Shown piece after piece: positions 8,391 to 16,640 of a stretch of DNA of 63,938 nt. Position numbers and translations under genes: made by a program. The DNA is from Rhodoferax sp. GTDB taxonomy: Bacteria > Pseudomonadota > Gammaproteobacteria > Burkholderiales > Burkholderiaceae_C. The DNA lies in the NCBI GenBank assembly GCA_009693325.1, contig SHXM01000002.1:1-63938 (forward strand). The letters are read 5' to 3'. The stretch's first letter is position 1. Each line of letters starts with the position of its first letter. The notes beneath the pieces are model-generated. The model had not been told where the DNA came from. It ran no database searches and saw only the letters and a list, made by a program, of their open reading frames with translations.

Positions 8391-9332
8391 CTATTCGGCA
8401 CTGCGCGCTTGCGCCCCGGAATCGCCCAAACCGGGATGCTGGGGCGAGTCGATCGGCCGGAACAGGTGCCGCCAAAACAGACTCCCATAGCCCTGCAAGC
8501 GGAACTGACCGTTGGCAGCCAGGAACTGTCCATGCTGCGCACGCCACAGGTCCGGAATGCGGTACCAGGCGAGGCCAGGCACAGCATGGTGCACCGCGTG
8601 GTAATTGTTGTTCAGGTACAGCAGCCGCCAAAACAAGCCCGCCTCGTTAACAACGATCCGGTGCCCCGGCAGATGGGCTGGCCGATGCTCATAAAAAGAA
8701 CGCATCATGGCCAAGCCGAGTGCCGGATACGCAATACCGAACAGATAGTGCAGCGGCGCAATACCTGATTGCTCGCCCACCCACCAGAGCAACAGTACCA
8801 GTAGTGCCAGATGTTCGGCCCAGGTGCGCCCGGCGCGCCAGCCGCCCTGCCCGAGGCCTGTGAAGATATCGGCCCAGACATGAACAATCGTGACGGCCGA
8901 CCCGAGCAAGAAGCGGCCAGCGACTGTGCGCATCGACCTGCACAGAAAACGGCGCCACCGATTCATGCACTGCCAGGTGCTCGCGTCGACATAATTGGAT
9001 TCTGGATCCACGCCAGGGATGGTCAGCAGTTCGTCCCGGTGGTGGGCCAGGTGGCTGTCGCGGTAGACGTCATAGGGGTACCAGGCGGCCAATGGCATCA
9101 GTCCGAACAGGCGGTTGAGCCCGGCGTGGCGGGTCGGGTGCCCATGCAGCAGTTCGTGCTGCAGGCTCATGTACCAGGCGCATACGATCACCAGTGCGAT
9201 ATTCGCAACTGATGGCGGCAGTTCACGGTACTGGAGGATCAAGAACAGCCAGGCCCCGAAGATCACCAAGATCAACGCCCCAGTGCGCCATTCGAAAGGC
9301 TCTCGATCCGCGTCAAAGGAAAAAATATTCAT
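8391..9332 (-). CDS. Fatty-acid-desaturase-type membrane di-iron oxygenase
   Basis: A 313-residue integral membrane protein with the three histidine boxes of the desaturase/hydroxylase superfamily: HELLHGH at residues 59-65, HLAHH at 94-98, and HAVHH within NNNYHAVHH near residue 248. Hydrophobic spans surround them (about residues 18-34, 40-58, 155-215). This fold binds two irons and uses O2 for desaturation or hydroxylation. The protein is short and lacks a fused electron donor. The gene lies 47 bp downstream of the CaiD-like gene and directly upstream of the PhnD-like gene in the same direction. Substrate is unknown: a fatty acyl chain is the default, but the setting allows a small quaternary amine or phosphonate. 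Confidence 0.8.
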   Translation of the reverse strand: MNIFSFDADREPFEWRTGALILVIFGAWLFLILQYRELPPSVANIALVIVCAWYMSLQHELLHGHPTRHAGLNRLFGLMPLAAWYPYDVYRDSHLAHHRDELLTIPGVDPESNYVDASTWQCMNRWRRFLCRSMRTVAGRFLLGSAVTIVHVWADIFTGLGQGGWRAGRTWAEHLALLVLLLWWVGEQSGIAPLHYLFGIAYPALGLAMMRSFYEHRPAHLPGHRIVVNEAGLFWRLLYLNNNYHAVHHAVPGLAWYRIPDLWRAQHGQFLAANGQFRLQGYGSLFWRHLFRPIDSPQHPGLGDSGAQARSAE

Positions 9333-9379
9333 GGATTGCGAGACTGTTTTGATGCGTGCTCGGCGGCTTTAGGGCAGCC

Positions 9380-10162
9380 TCAACGACCGCGCCACACCGG
9401 CAGCCGTTTTTCGGCAAAGGCGTGCGGGCCCTCTTTCGCGTCCTCTGACTTCAGCATCGCGCCATAGGCAGGCAGGCTGCCACCGCGAAGTGTCTGGTAG
9501 GCCTGTTGGATAGTCTGGGTTTCAGTTTCCCGCATCACCTGCTTCAACGCCGCAATGGACAGCGGAGCTGCGTTCACAATCTGCCTGGCCAGCTCGCGGG
9601 CAGCTTCAGGCAGTTGGGCGGGCGGTACCACCCGGTTCACCAGGCCCCAACTTTGTGCCTCAGCCGCACCCATACGCCGACCGGTCAGCAACAGTTCAGC
9701 AGCGATGGCGCGTGGCAATCGTTTGGGCAGGCGCAGCACACCGCCCGAATCGGCCATCATGCCGAGCTTGACTTCGGGCAGGGCAAACTCGGCGGTGTCG
9801 GCGGCTAGCATCAGGTCGGCGGCGAGTGCCAATTCAAAACCGCCGCCAATCGCCAGACCATTGACGGCGGCGATCACCGGCTTGTCCAGCGCAAAAAACT
9901 CAGTCAATCCGGCAAAGCCGCCCGGGCCATGGTCGGCGTTGATGGCCTCGCCCGCCACAGCGGCGGACAAATCCCAACCCGCCGAAAAAAACCGCCCGGT
10001 GCCAGTGATGATGGCCACCCGCAAGCCGGGGTCCTGCTGAAGCCGCACAAAGGCGGCGTGCAGCGCCAGGCTGGTGGTGACATCAATGGCATTGGCCTTG
10101 GGCCGGTCCAGGGTGATGGTCAGGACGCCGTCATCTACCGCAGTGCGCACGGATGGGTTCAT
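9380..10162 (-). CDS. caiD: CaiD-like carnitinyl-CoA dehydratase / crotonobetainyl-CoA hydratase
   Basis: A 260-residue crotonase-fold protein. Much of it follows E. coli CaiD as I remember that sequence: VIAAVNG with [11 protein letters not shown] in the oxyanion region, [19 protein letters not shown], a TGRRMGA segment, and a C-terminus [15 protein letters not shown] ending PVWRGR. CaiD interconverts crotonobetainyl-CoA and L-carnitinyl-CoA. Start at 10162 follows AGGAG at six bases; the in-frame TTG upstream is rejected. It sits three bases behind an ADP-forming acyl-CoA synthetase and in the same run as an acyl-CoA dehydrogenase and carnitine dehydrogenase, so a role in turning gamma-butyrobetaine or crotonobetaine into carnitine is well supported by context. 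Confidence 0.82.
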   Translation of the reverse strand: MNPSVRTAVDDGVLTITLDRPKANAIDVTTSLALHAAFVRLQQDPGLRVAIITGTGRFFSAGWDLSAAVAGEAINADHGPGGFAGLTEFFALDKPVIAAVNGLAIGGGFELALAADLMLAADTAEFALPEVKLGMMADSGGVLRLPKRLPRAIAAELLLTGRRMGAAEAQSWGLVNRVVPPAQLPEAARELARQIVNAAPLSIAALKQVMRETETQTIQQAYQTLRGGSLPAYGAMLKSEDAKEGPHAFAEKRLPVWRGR

Positions 10163-10165
10163 CAA

Positions 10166-12244
10166 TCACTCCTCAACGGCAAGTCGAATCAGTGCATCGA
10201 CGGCCAACACCCCCTGGCCCAGCGGCAGCACCAGCAGGGGGTTGACGTCGAGCTCCAGCAGGCAGTCGGCATGTGCGGTCGCATAGGCCACGATGGCCTG
10301 GACCGCATCCAGCAAGGCGGGCACATCGCCCGGCGGGCGACCCCGATAGCCGGTCAGCATAGGCCACAGTTTCAAGCCGGCCAGTGCCTGTGCAATATCA
10401 GCCCGACTCACCGGCAGCAACAGCGTCACACTGTCGCGCAGCAGCTCCACAAACACCCCGCCTGCGCCCAGGGTCAGGGTCAGGCCAAACTGCGGATCGC
10501 GCTGCACGCCCACCAGCCACTCGGCCAGGGCGCCGCGCACCATTTGCTCCACCAGAAATTGCTGAGCCAGTGGCGCCATGGCAGTCAAGGCAGCATCCAG
10601 TTCGGCGTCGTTCTGCAGATTGAGCCGCACCGCCCCCGCCTCGGTCTTGTGCGCCAGCCCAGGGGCCAGCGCCTTCAACACCACCGGGTAGCCCAAAGTA
10701 GCGGCAAAAGGCAGCGCCTGTGCCCGGCCCAGCACCTGCCCGGCCGGCACCGGCACGCCAAACCGGGCCAGGGCCTGTTTGGCGCTGGCTTCATCGAGCA
10801 GCCGGGCGCCGGACAGCGTCAAGGGCACGGGCGCCCGCAACGGCGTGACGGCCGCCACCCGGTGTTGCGCAGCGCCGATGTCGGCCGCGTGGCTGATCGC
10901 GTCCAGACAATCGGCCAGGCCCTGCATCGGGGCAATGCCCTGGGCCAGCAACTGGCGGGCCACAGACTCTGGCAGGCCCTCGGGCAATGAGGCCACCAGC
11001 ACCCCGCGCGCGCCATGGCCAGCCTGGGCCGCGATGAAGGCGTCGACCGTGGTCTGCCAGGCATCTGCCGCGCAGCGGTCCTGCCGGGGGAAATCCAGCA
11101 CCAGCAAGTGGGTGTCAAAGTGGCAATCCAGCAGGCCGGCAAAGCAATCGGTCTGGGCCGCCAGGTCGCCCCAGATGTAGGTGTGGTAATCTAGCGGGTT
11201 GGCCACATTCACCTTATTCCCCAGCACGGCGTGCAGGCGCTGCTGCGCTGGCGCTGGCAAGGCCGGCATGTCCAAACCACGGGCCTGCGCCAGGTCGGCC
11301 ACCAGCGAGGCCTCGCCCCCCGAGCAGCTGGCCGAGACGATGCGCCGGCCCGGCAGGGCACCGTGCACATGCAAAAACTTCAGGGTCTCCAGCAAACCGG
11401 CGGGGTCATGCACCCGCGCCACACCCAGGCGCTGAAAAAGGGCCTGGTACAGCGCATCCAGCCCGGCCAGCGAGCTGGTGTGGCTCATGGTGATTTGCGC
11501 GCCCAGGGCCGAACTGCCGGCCTTCAACGCCACCAGCGGCACCCGCTGGTGCAGCGCTTGCAAGGCCACCCGGGAAAACGCCGCCACATCGTCCAGGCCT
11601 TCAATGTGCAGTCCGATGGCGCTGATGCGGGGGTCCGGCAGCAGGGCCTCAACAATGGCCGCTATGCTGGCGCCAGCCTTGTTGCCGACCGTGATCAGGC
11701 AGGCCAGCGGCAGTCCACGGGTCTGCATGGTCAGGTTGAGCCCGATGTTGCCGCTTTGGGTGACGATGGCCACGCCGCGCTCGAGCCGCTGCCCGCCATG
11801 CTGGTCCGGCCACAGGGCCACACCATCGAGGTAGTTGAGCATGCCGTAGCAATTGGGGCCAAGCAAGGCCATGTCGGCTGCCGCTGCCACCAGTTGCTGC
11901 TGCAGTGCAATGCCCTCGCCGCCCACTTCGGCAAAGCCGGAGGCATAGCAGATCACACCACCGGCGCCACGGGCAGCGAGTTCGGCCACCAGTTGAATAG
12001 TGCCTTGGCGCGGCACCGCAATGAAACTGGCGTCAGGCGCAGCGGGCAGGGCCGCCACATCCGGGTAACAACGCAGGCCCTCAATGAATTCGTGGCGCGG
12101 GTGCACTGGCCAAATCTCGCCGGCAAAGCCGAGTTGGCGGGATTGCCGCACCACCTCGGCGGCAGCCCGGCCGCCAAACACCGCCACATGACGCGGCGAT
12201 AGCAATCGCCGCAAGGGCTCCGTGGCGGCTGGCGCAGACTGCAT
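10166..12244 (-). CDS. ADP-forming acyl-CoA synthetase (fused alpha/beta, acetate--CoA ligase type)
   Basis: A 692-residue single-chain NDP-forming acyl-CoA synthetase. In order: CoA-binding Rossmann domain (residues about 10-135, with LLGPNCYGMLN at its end), succinyl-CoA-ligase-like domains (about 145-450, with the phosphohistidine region MSHTSSLAG), and a C-terminal ATP-grasp domain (about 475-690, with GYPVVLKALAPGLAHKTEAG and LELDVNPLLV). It makes an acyl-CoA from a carboxylate, ATP and CoA, releasing ADP and phosphate. Two bases separate it from the acyl-CoA dehydrogenase upstream. I infer activation of gamma-butyrobetaine or crotonobetaine, replacing the CaiB transferase or AMP-forming CaiC ligase of E. 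coli. Confidence 0.85.
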   Translation of the reverse strand: MQSAPAATEPLRRLLSPRHVAVFGGRAAAEVVRQSRQLGFAGEIWPVHPRHEFIEGLRCYPDVAALPAAPDASFIAVPRQGTIQLVAELAARGAGGVICYASGFAEVGGEGIALQQQLVAAAADMALLGPNCYGMLNYLDGVALWPDQHGGQRLERGVAIVTQSGNIGLNLTMQTRGLPLACLITVGNKAGASIAAIVEALLPDPRISAIGLHIEGLDDVAAFSRVALQALHQRVPLVALKAGSSALGAQITMSHTSSLAGLDALYQALFQRLGVARVHDPAGLLETLKFLHVHGALPGRRIVSASCSGGEASLVADLAQARGLDMPALPAPAQQRLHAVLGNKVNVANPLDYHTYIWGDLAAQTDCFAGLLDCHFDTHLLVLDFPRQDRCAADAWQTTVDAFIAAQAGHGARGVLVASLPEGLPESVARQLLAQGIAPMQGLADCLDAISHAADIGAAQHRVAAVTPLRAPVPLTLSGARLLDEASAKQALARFGVPVPAGQVLGRAQALPFAATLGYPVVLKALAPGLAHKTEAGAVRLNLQNDAELDAALTAMAPLAQQFLVEQMVRGALAEWLVGVQRDPQFGLTLTLGAGGVFVELLRDSVTLLLPVSRADIAQALAGLKLWPMLTGYRGRPPGDVPALLDAVQAIVAYATAHADCLLELDVNPLLVLPLGQGVLAVDALIRLAVEE

Positions 12245-12246
12245 GC

Positions 12247-13407
12247 TCAGGCGCCGTGGGGCCGCAACATGGCGCGCGAAATGATGTGACGCTGGATTTC
12301 ACTGGTGCCGTCCCAAATGCGCTCCACCCGGGCATCGCGCCAAAAGCGCTCGATCGGCAGCTCGCTCATCAGGCCCATGCCGCCGAAAATCTGCAGGGTC
12401 TGGTCGGTGATACGGGCCAGCGCCTCGGAGGCGAACAGCTTGGCCATCGCCGCGTCCGAATCGCTCATGCGGCCCAGGTCGCGTTTCCAGGCGGCTTGCA
12501 GTGTCAGCAACTCAGCCGCCTCCAAGTCAGTGGCCATGTCGGCCAGCTTGAAACCCGTACCCTGAAAGCGCCCAATCGGCTGCCCGAACTGCTGCCGGGT
12601 GGCCGCCCATTGGGTGGCCATGTCCAGCACACGGCGCCCGCGCCCGACGCTGGTAGCGGCCACCGTGAGCCGGGTAGCACCCAGCCACTCGCCCATCAGG
12701 TCGAAGCCCTTGCCCTCCTCGCCCAGCCGGTTGCCCACCGGCACCCGGCAATCGCTGAAAAACAGCTCGCTCTGGTGGTAGCCGCGGTGCGAAACGCAGG
12801 CCGGGCCACGACGCACCGTCAGGCCCGGGCTGTCCAGGTCAACCAAAAACCCTGTGATTTTTTTCTTGGGGCCATGGGCGGTTTCTTCTACGTCGGTGGC
12901 AGCAAACAGCACCACAAAGTCAGACTTGTCGGCATGGCTGATGAAATGCTTGCTGCCGTTGATCACATAGTCATCACCCTGGCGCACGGCCCGGGTGCGC
13001 ATGCCGCGTACATCCGAGCCGGCGTTGGGCTCGGTCATGGCCAAGCAGTCGTGGCGCTCGCCGCGAATCGTGGGCAGCAAATAAGTCTCGATCTGGCTAC
13101 CCTCGCAGGCGCGCAGGATATTGCTGGGCCGCGCCACCAACATTTGCAGGCCATAGGAGGCGCGCCCTAACTCGCGCTCCATCAGGGTGATGTCAAAGTT
13201 ATTCAGCCCGCCGCCGCCCAGGGCTTCCGGCATATTGGCCGCGTACAGGCCAAGCTCAATCGCCCGGCCCTGCAGATGACGGGCCAGATCGGCCGGCACC
13301 TCGTCGAGTCGTTCCACCTCGGCCTCATGCGGGTAGAGCTCTTTTTCGACAAAGCTGCGAACGGTGTCCACCAGCATGGTCTGTTCGGTGGTCAGGTCAA
13401 AGTTCAT
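12247..13407 (-). CDS. Acyl-CoA dehydrogenase, candidate gamma-butyrobetainyl-CoA dehydrogenase
   Basis: A 386-residue flavoprotein of the acyl-CoA dehydrogenase family. The FAD/substrate motifs are visible: CLAMTEPNAGSDV near residue 120, VINGSKHFISHA near 148, QFGQPIGRFQGTGFKLADM, and the C-terminal segment RVERIWDGTSEIQRHI. In that last segment Asp stands where many relatives carry the catalytic Glu of an EGT motif, so the base may be elsewhere or be this Asp. GGAGC precedes the ATG at 13407. Position between the thioesterases and the CoA synthetase suggests oxidation of gamma-butyrobetainyl-CoA to crotonobetainyl-CoA. An electron-transfer flavoprotein would be needed and is not encoded here. 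Confidence 0.85.
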   Translation of the reverse strand: MNFDLTTEQTMLVDTVRSFVEKELYPHEAEVERLDEVPADLARHLQGRAIELGLYAANMPEALGGGGLNNFDITLMERELGRASYGLQMLVARPSNILRACEGSQIETYLLPTIRGERHDCLAMTEPNAGSDVRGMRTRAVRQGDDYVINGSKHFISHADKSDFVVLFAATDVEETAHGPKKKITGFLVDLDSPGLTVRRGPACVSHRGYHQSELFFSDCRVPVGNRLGEEGKGFDLMGEWLGATRLTVAATSVGRGRRVLDMATQWAATRQQFGQPIGRFQGTGFKLADMATDLEAAELLTLQAAWKRDLGRMSDSDAAMAKLFASEALARITDQTLQIFGGMGLMSELPIERFWRDARVERIWDGTSEIQRHIISRAMLRPHGA

Positions 13408-13425
13408 GCCAATAAGCTCCTGGTT

Positions 13426-13995
13426 TCAAGTACCCGCCGGCTTACGACGAATGCCAATGCTGCTGCCAGCCTGCGCCGGCCGAGGCAAAACGGCATGCGC
13501 CAGAAAAACTGAACGCAAATGCTGGTGGATGGTCGGCAAGATGGGCGCCGCCCTGCCCTGCTGCATGTTGACGTGTACCAGCATCTGCTCGGCGGTGGCC
13601 AGAAGTTCCCCGGTATCACCGTGCCGCATGGCATGAAACAGGTGCAAGCGCTTGTCGTCCATGTCAAGCAACTGCAGGCTCAGCCGTAGCGGCGCCGCCA
13701 GAGCCACCTCGCGCAGGTTGTGCAGGTGGGTCTCCACGGTGTAGAACGAATGGCCGCCCACATCGCGGTAGGTTTCGTCAATGCCAATGAGGCGAAAAAA
13801 TGCGTCCGAGCTGTCACCAAACGCCAGCAGGTAACAGGACTCGCTCATGTGCCCGTTGTAGTCCACCCACTCCGGCAACACCGGGGTCTGATGCAGTTGC
13901 AGCGGCGCAGCGATGACGGCCTGCGGGTCCCAGGGCCGGCGGCCACTGCCCTCCAGCGGGGTTCGCAAACGTCGGTCGGGTTCGTCAGGCTTCAT
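13426..13995 (-). CDS. Hotdog-fold acyl-CoA thioesterase (second of a tandem pair)
   Basis: A 189-residue protein with the 4-hydroxybenzoyl-CoA-thioesterase-type core: PEWVDYNGH at about residues 41-49, SFYTVETHLHNLREV, and a final strand ending EQMLVHVN. It is clearly a paralogue of the gene just upstream (shared PEWVDYNGH, DKRLHL versus QKRLHL, ATAEQML versus AASEQML), with an extra 25-30 residue N-terminal extension. Such proteins accompany carnitine dehydrogenase and hydrolyse betainyl-CoA to glycine betaine. Two copies would be explained if one acts on carnitinyl-CoA and the other on betainyl-CoA; which does which cannot be told from sequence. Confidence 0.78.
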   Translation of the reverse strand: MKPDEPDRRLRTPLEGSGRRPWDPQAVIAAPLQLHQTPVLPEWVDYNGHMSESCYLLAFGDSSDAFFRLIGIDETYRDVGGHSFYTVETHLHNLREVALAAPLRLSLQLLDMDDKRLHLFHAMRHGDTGELLATAEQMLVHVNMQQGRAAPILPTIHQHLRSVFLAHAVLPRPAQAGSSIGIRRKPAGT

Positions 13996-14016
13996 GGCGG
14001 TGGGCCAGCGGCGGCT

Positions 14017-14511
14017 TTACGAACGGGCCAGGCTGATGGCGCGCCCGGCAAATCGAGGGGCTGGCAGCTCTTGGTGGGCACGGGCCAGCGCCTCCACCCG
14101 GCGTTGTACCGGCTCTGCAAAGGGGGCAGCGCGGGCCGCAGCAGTGGACACATTCAGCAGCATCTGCTCGCTGGCGGCCAGCATTGGCGCTTCACCGCTG
14201 AGGTGCAGGCTGTGGTGCAGGTGCAGCCTTTTTTGGTCATGGCCGAGGATCTGCGTGCGCACCTCGACCTGCTGCCCGAGTTTGACTTCCTGCACAAAAT
14301 TAAGGTGGCACTCCAGCGTATACAGCGAATGGCCAGTGGCGGCCCGCCCGGCCTCGTCCAGGCCAAGTTGGTCCAACAGGGCGTCAGTGGCCAGGCTGAA
14401 CAGCAGCAGGTAGTAGGCATCGCGCAAATGACCGTTGTAGTCCACCCACTCTGGGATCACCGCACTGCGGTAAGTGGAGAGGGGGGCAGTCAGGGGCGCT
14501 GGCATGGCCAC
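14017..14511 (-). CDS. cdhB: Betainyl-CoA thioesterase-like hotdog protein next to carnitine dehydrogenase
   Basis: A 164-residue single-domain hotdog thioesterase with PEWVDYNGH at about residues 19-27 and SLYTLECHLNFVQEV. It begins five bases after the carnitine dehydrogenase stop. I use the GTG at 14511, which has GGACGAG at usable spacing; the ATG at 14505 is an alternative two codons in. In Pseudomonas cdhB encodes the thioesterase that releases glycine betaine from betainyl-CoA, and in some bacteria this domain is fused to carnitine dehydrogenase. Gene order (cdhC-cdhA-cdhB here) supports the same role, although the downstream paralogue is an equal candidate. Confidence 0.75.
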   Translation of the reverse strand: MAMPAPLTAPLSTYRSAVIPEWVDYNGHLRDAYYLLLFSLATDALLDQLGLDEAGRAATGHSLYTLECHLNFVQEVKLGQQVEVRTQILGHDQKRLHLHHSLHLSGEAPMLAASEQMLLNVSTAAARAAPFAEPVQRRVEALARAHQELPAPRFAGRAISLARS

Positions 14512-14516
14512 AGGGC

Positions 14517-15482
14517 TTACTCGTCCAGGCTGATGCCGTGCTTGAGCTTGGTGGCCCGAACCGCCGCTTGAACTGCCAGCAGGCAGTCATCGCGGTAGCG
14601 CTCCAGATCGGCGATGGAATGCCGGCCCAGTTGGACCGCCGTGCCATCGACCACTTCATCAATCAAGCCATTGGTCAGCTCCGGTGCCTCCAGCTTGGCC
14701 CAGGGCAACTTGAGCGCCGGTCCAAACTGGGCCATGAAATGGCGCATGCCGGCGTCGCCTCCGGCCAGGGTGTAGATCAAAAAGCTGCCCATGAACGACC
14801 AGCGCAGCCCCGCGCCATAGCGGATGGCGTCGTCGATCTCACCGGTGGTGGCAATGCCGTCATTGACCAGGTGCAGCGACTCGCGCCACATGGCCTCGAG
14901 CAGGCGGTCGGCAATGAAGCCCGGTATTTCCTTGCGAACATGCAAGGGCTTCATGCCCAAAGACTGGTAAAACCCAATGGCCGCCTGTATGGCCTCTGGC
15001 GAGGTCTTGTCCCCACCCACCACCTCAACCAGGGGCAGCAAGTAAACCGGGTTGAACGGGTGGCCCACCACACAGCGCTCGGGGTGCTTTGCCTTGGCAT
15101 AGAACTCGGACGGCAACAGGCCCGAGGTCGATGAGCCGATCAGCACATCGGGCCGGGCCGCGGCGCTAACTTTGGTGTGCAGGTCGATCTTCAGGCTCAG
15201 GGTCTCCGGGGCGCTCTCCTGGATGAAATCGGCCTCGGCCACGCATTCCTCGATGGTGGCGACGAAGCGCAGCCGGCTGGGCGATGCGCCCGGTTTGAGG
15301 CCCTGCTGTTCGAGCGCACCCCAGCACTTGGCAATGCGGGCGCGAAGCTGCGCCTCGGCACCGGGCGCTGGGTCCCAGGCGACAACGTCCAGGCCGTTGG
15401 CCAGGGCGCGCGCTACCCAGCCGCTGCCGATCACACCGCTGCCCAGGGCAGCGAAGGTCTTGATATCCGTAACAAATGACAT
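14517..15482 (-). CDS. cdhA: L-carnitine 3-dehydrogenase
   Basis: A 321-residue NAD-dependent enzyme of the 3-hydroxyacyl-CoA dehydrogenase fold. The dinucleotide motif GSGVIG sits at residues 14-19, the catalytic-region motif [18 protein letters not shown] near residue 140, and the C-terminal helical domain begins around [16 protein letters not shown]. These are the features of carnitine dehydrogenases, which oxidise L-carnitine to 3-dehydrocarnitine; the standard 3-hydroxyacyl-CoA family reads differently after the NPV region. It lies between the BKACE gene and a thioesterase, the standard neighbourhood of cdhA. Confidence 0.88.
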   Translation of the reverse strand: MSFVTDIKTFAALGSGVIGSGWVARALANGLDVVAWDPAPGAEAQLRARIAKCWGALEQQGLKPGASPSRLRFVATIEECVAEADFIQESAPETLSLKIDLHTKVSAAARPDVLIGSSTSGLLPSEFYAKAKHPERCVVGHPFNPVYLLPLVEVVGGDKTSPEAIQAAIGFYQSLGMKPLHVRKEIPGFIADRLLEAMWRESLHLVNDGIATTGEIDDAIRYGAGLRWSFMGSFLIYTLAGGDAGMRHFMAQFGPALKLPWAKLEAPELTNGLIDEVVDGTAVQLGRHSIADLERYRDDCLLAVQAAVRATKLKHGISLDE

Positions 15483-15525
15483 GAAGCGAGTTCCTTGAAA
15501 GAAGCCGGGATCAAAAAAGACGGGG

Positions 15526-16413
15526 TCAGCCGCGGGCCTTCAATCCCATCTTGACGCGCCCGGCGGCCGGGCTCATGGGCTGGGCGCCCATGCACTCGAT
15601 CAGTTTAATTACGCGCTCCACCAGCGAGCCATTGCTGGCTGGCACCCCTTTGTCCAGCCAGAGGTTGTCTTCCAGCCCCACCCGCACATGGCCGCCCAGC
15701 AGCACCGCCTGCGCCGCCATCGGCATTTGCATGCGGCCGATGCCAAACGCGGCCCAGGTGGCACCGGCGGGCAGGTTGTCCACCATTGCCTTCATGGTGG
15801 TGGTGTCGGCCGGTGCGCCCCAGGGAATACCCAGGCAGAGCTGGAACAGGGGATCGCGCAGCAGGCCCTCCTTGATCATCTGGTTGGCAAACCAGAGGTG
15901 GCCGGTGTCAAAAATCTCAAGCTCGGCCTTGACGCCAAGCTCGGTGATGCGTTTGGCCCCCGCACGCAAGGCCGCCGGGGTCGAGACGTAAATCGTGTCA
16001 CCGTCACCAAAGTTCAGGGTGCCGCAGTCGAGCGTGCAAATGTCGGGCAGCAGTTCTTCCACATGCACCAGCCGCGCCAGCGGGCCCACCAGATCGGTGG
16101 CCGGGCCAAAGGCCAATGGCGTCTCGCCAGCCCCGATTTCCAGGTCACCGCCCATGCCGGCGGTCAGGTTGACGATGATGTCCACGCCGGAATCGCGAAT
16201 GCGGGTCACCACCTCGCGGTACAGCGCCGGGTCGCGGCTACCTTTGCCGGTTTTGGGGTCACGCACGTGGCAGTGCACCACGGTCGCACCGGCTTTGGCA
16301 GCTTCTACTGCCGCCGCCGCAATCTGCGTCGGTGTGACCGGAATTGCCGGATGCTTGTCCACTGTGTCGCCGGCACCGGTCAGGGCGCAGGTGATGATGA
16401 CCTTAGGGTTCAT
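15526..16413 (-). CDS. cdhC: 3-dehydrocarnitine cleavage enzyme (BKACE / DUF849 family)
   Basis: A 295-residue TIM-barrel protein of the beta-keto acid cleavage enzyme family. The N-terminus [13 protein letters not shown], the zinc-binding [10 protein letters not shown] (about residues 46-55), NLTAGMGGD, and the C-terminal [12 protein letters not shown] segment are all family hallmarks. The reaction condenses a beta-keto acid with acetyl-CoA; for 3-dehydrocarnitine the products are betainyl-CoA and acetoacetate. Start at 16413 has GAGGAGC upstream; the longer frame lacks an ATG. It is the first gene of the long minus-strand catabolic run, so the run's promoter should lie between 16414 and 16640. 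Confidence 0.88.
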   Translation of the reverse strand: MNPKVIITCALTGAGDTVDKHPAIPVTPTQIAAAAVEAAKAGATVVHCHVRDPKTGKGSRDPALYREVVTRIRDSGVDIIVNLTAGMGGDLEIGAGETPLAFGPATDLVGPLARLVHVEELLPDICTLDCGTLNFGDGDTIYVSTPAALRAGAKRITELGVKAELEIFDTGHLWFANQMIKEGLLRDPLFQLCLGIPWGAPADTTTMKAMVDNLPAGATWAAFGIGRMQMPMAAQAVLLGGHVRVGLEDNLWLDKGVPASNGSLVERVIKLIECMGAQPMSPAAGRVKMGLKARG

Positions 16414-16640
16414 GGGCTTGAGCTCCTCGAAGCGGCCACGACGGCGCGGCCAGCTCATTCACTGTAGCGCTGGCGGCGCCGCACCTCTCAAGCCCGGCAC
16501 GACCCGGATTTAACTGCCAGCGACCAAAGAGCGAATTCGGCTTTTGAGGTCGCAAACTGAATCGAGACCCGGTCGTCAAAATGCCACACTCTGCCTTGCC
16601 GTTTGCCGCATCGGTGTCGGACAGCCGCCAAGGATCTATC
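16414..16640. promoter_or_regulatory. Divergent promoter region, carnitine-type operon / MFS-GMC operon
   Basis: This 227-bp gap separates the first genes of two divergent catabolic operons and must hold promoters for both. No dedicated regulator gene lies within either operon. I see no palindrome strong enough to call as an operator, and no -35/-10 pair I trust. On the plus strand AAGGA at 16630-16634 forms the ribosome site that decides the TTG start of the MFS gene. Confidence 0.45.
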
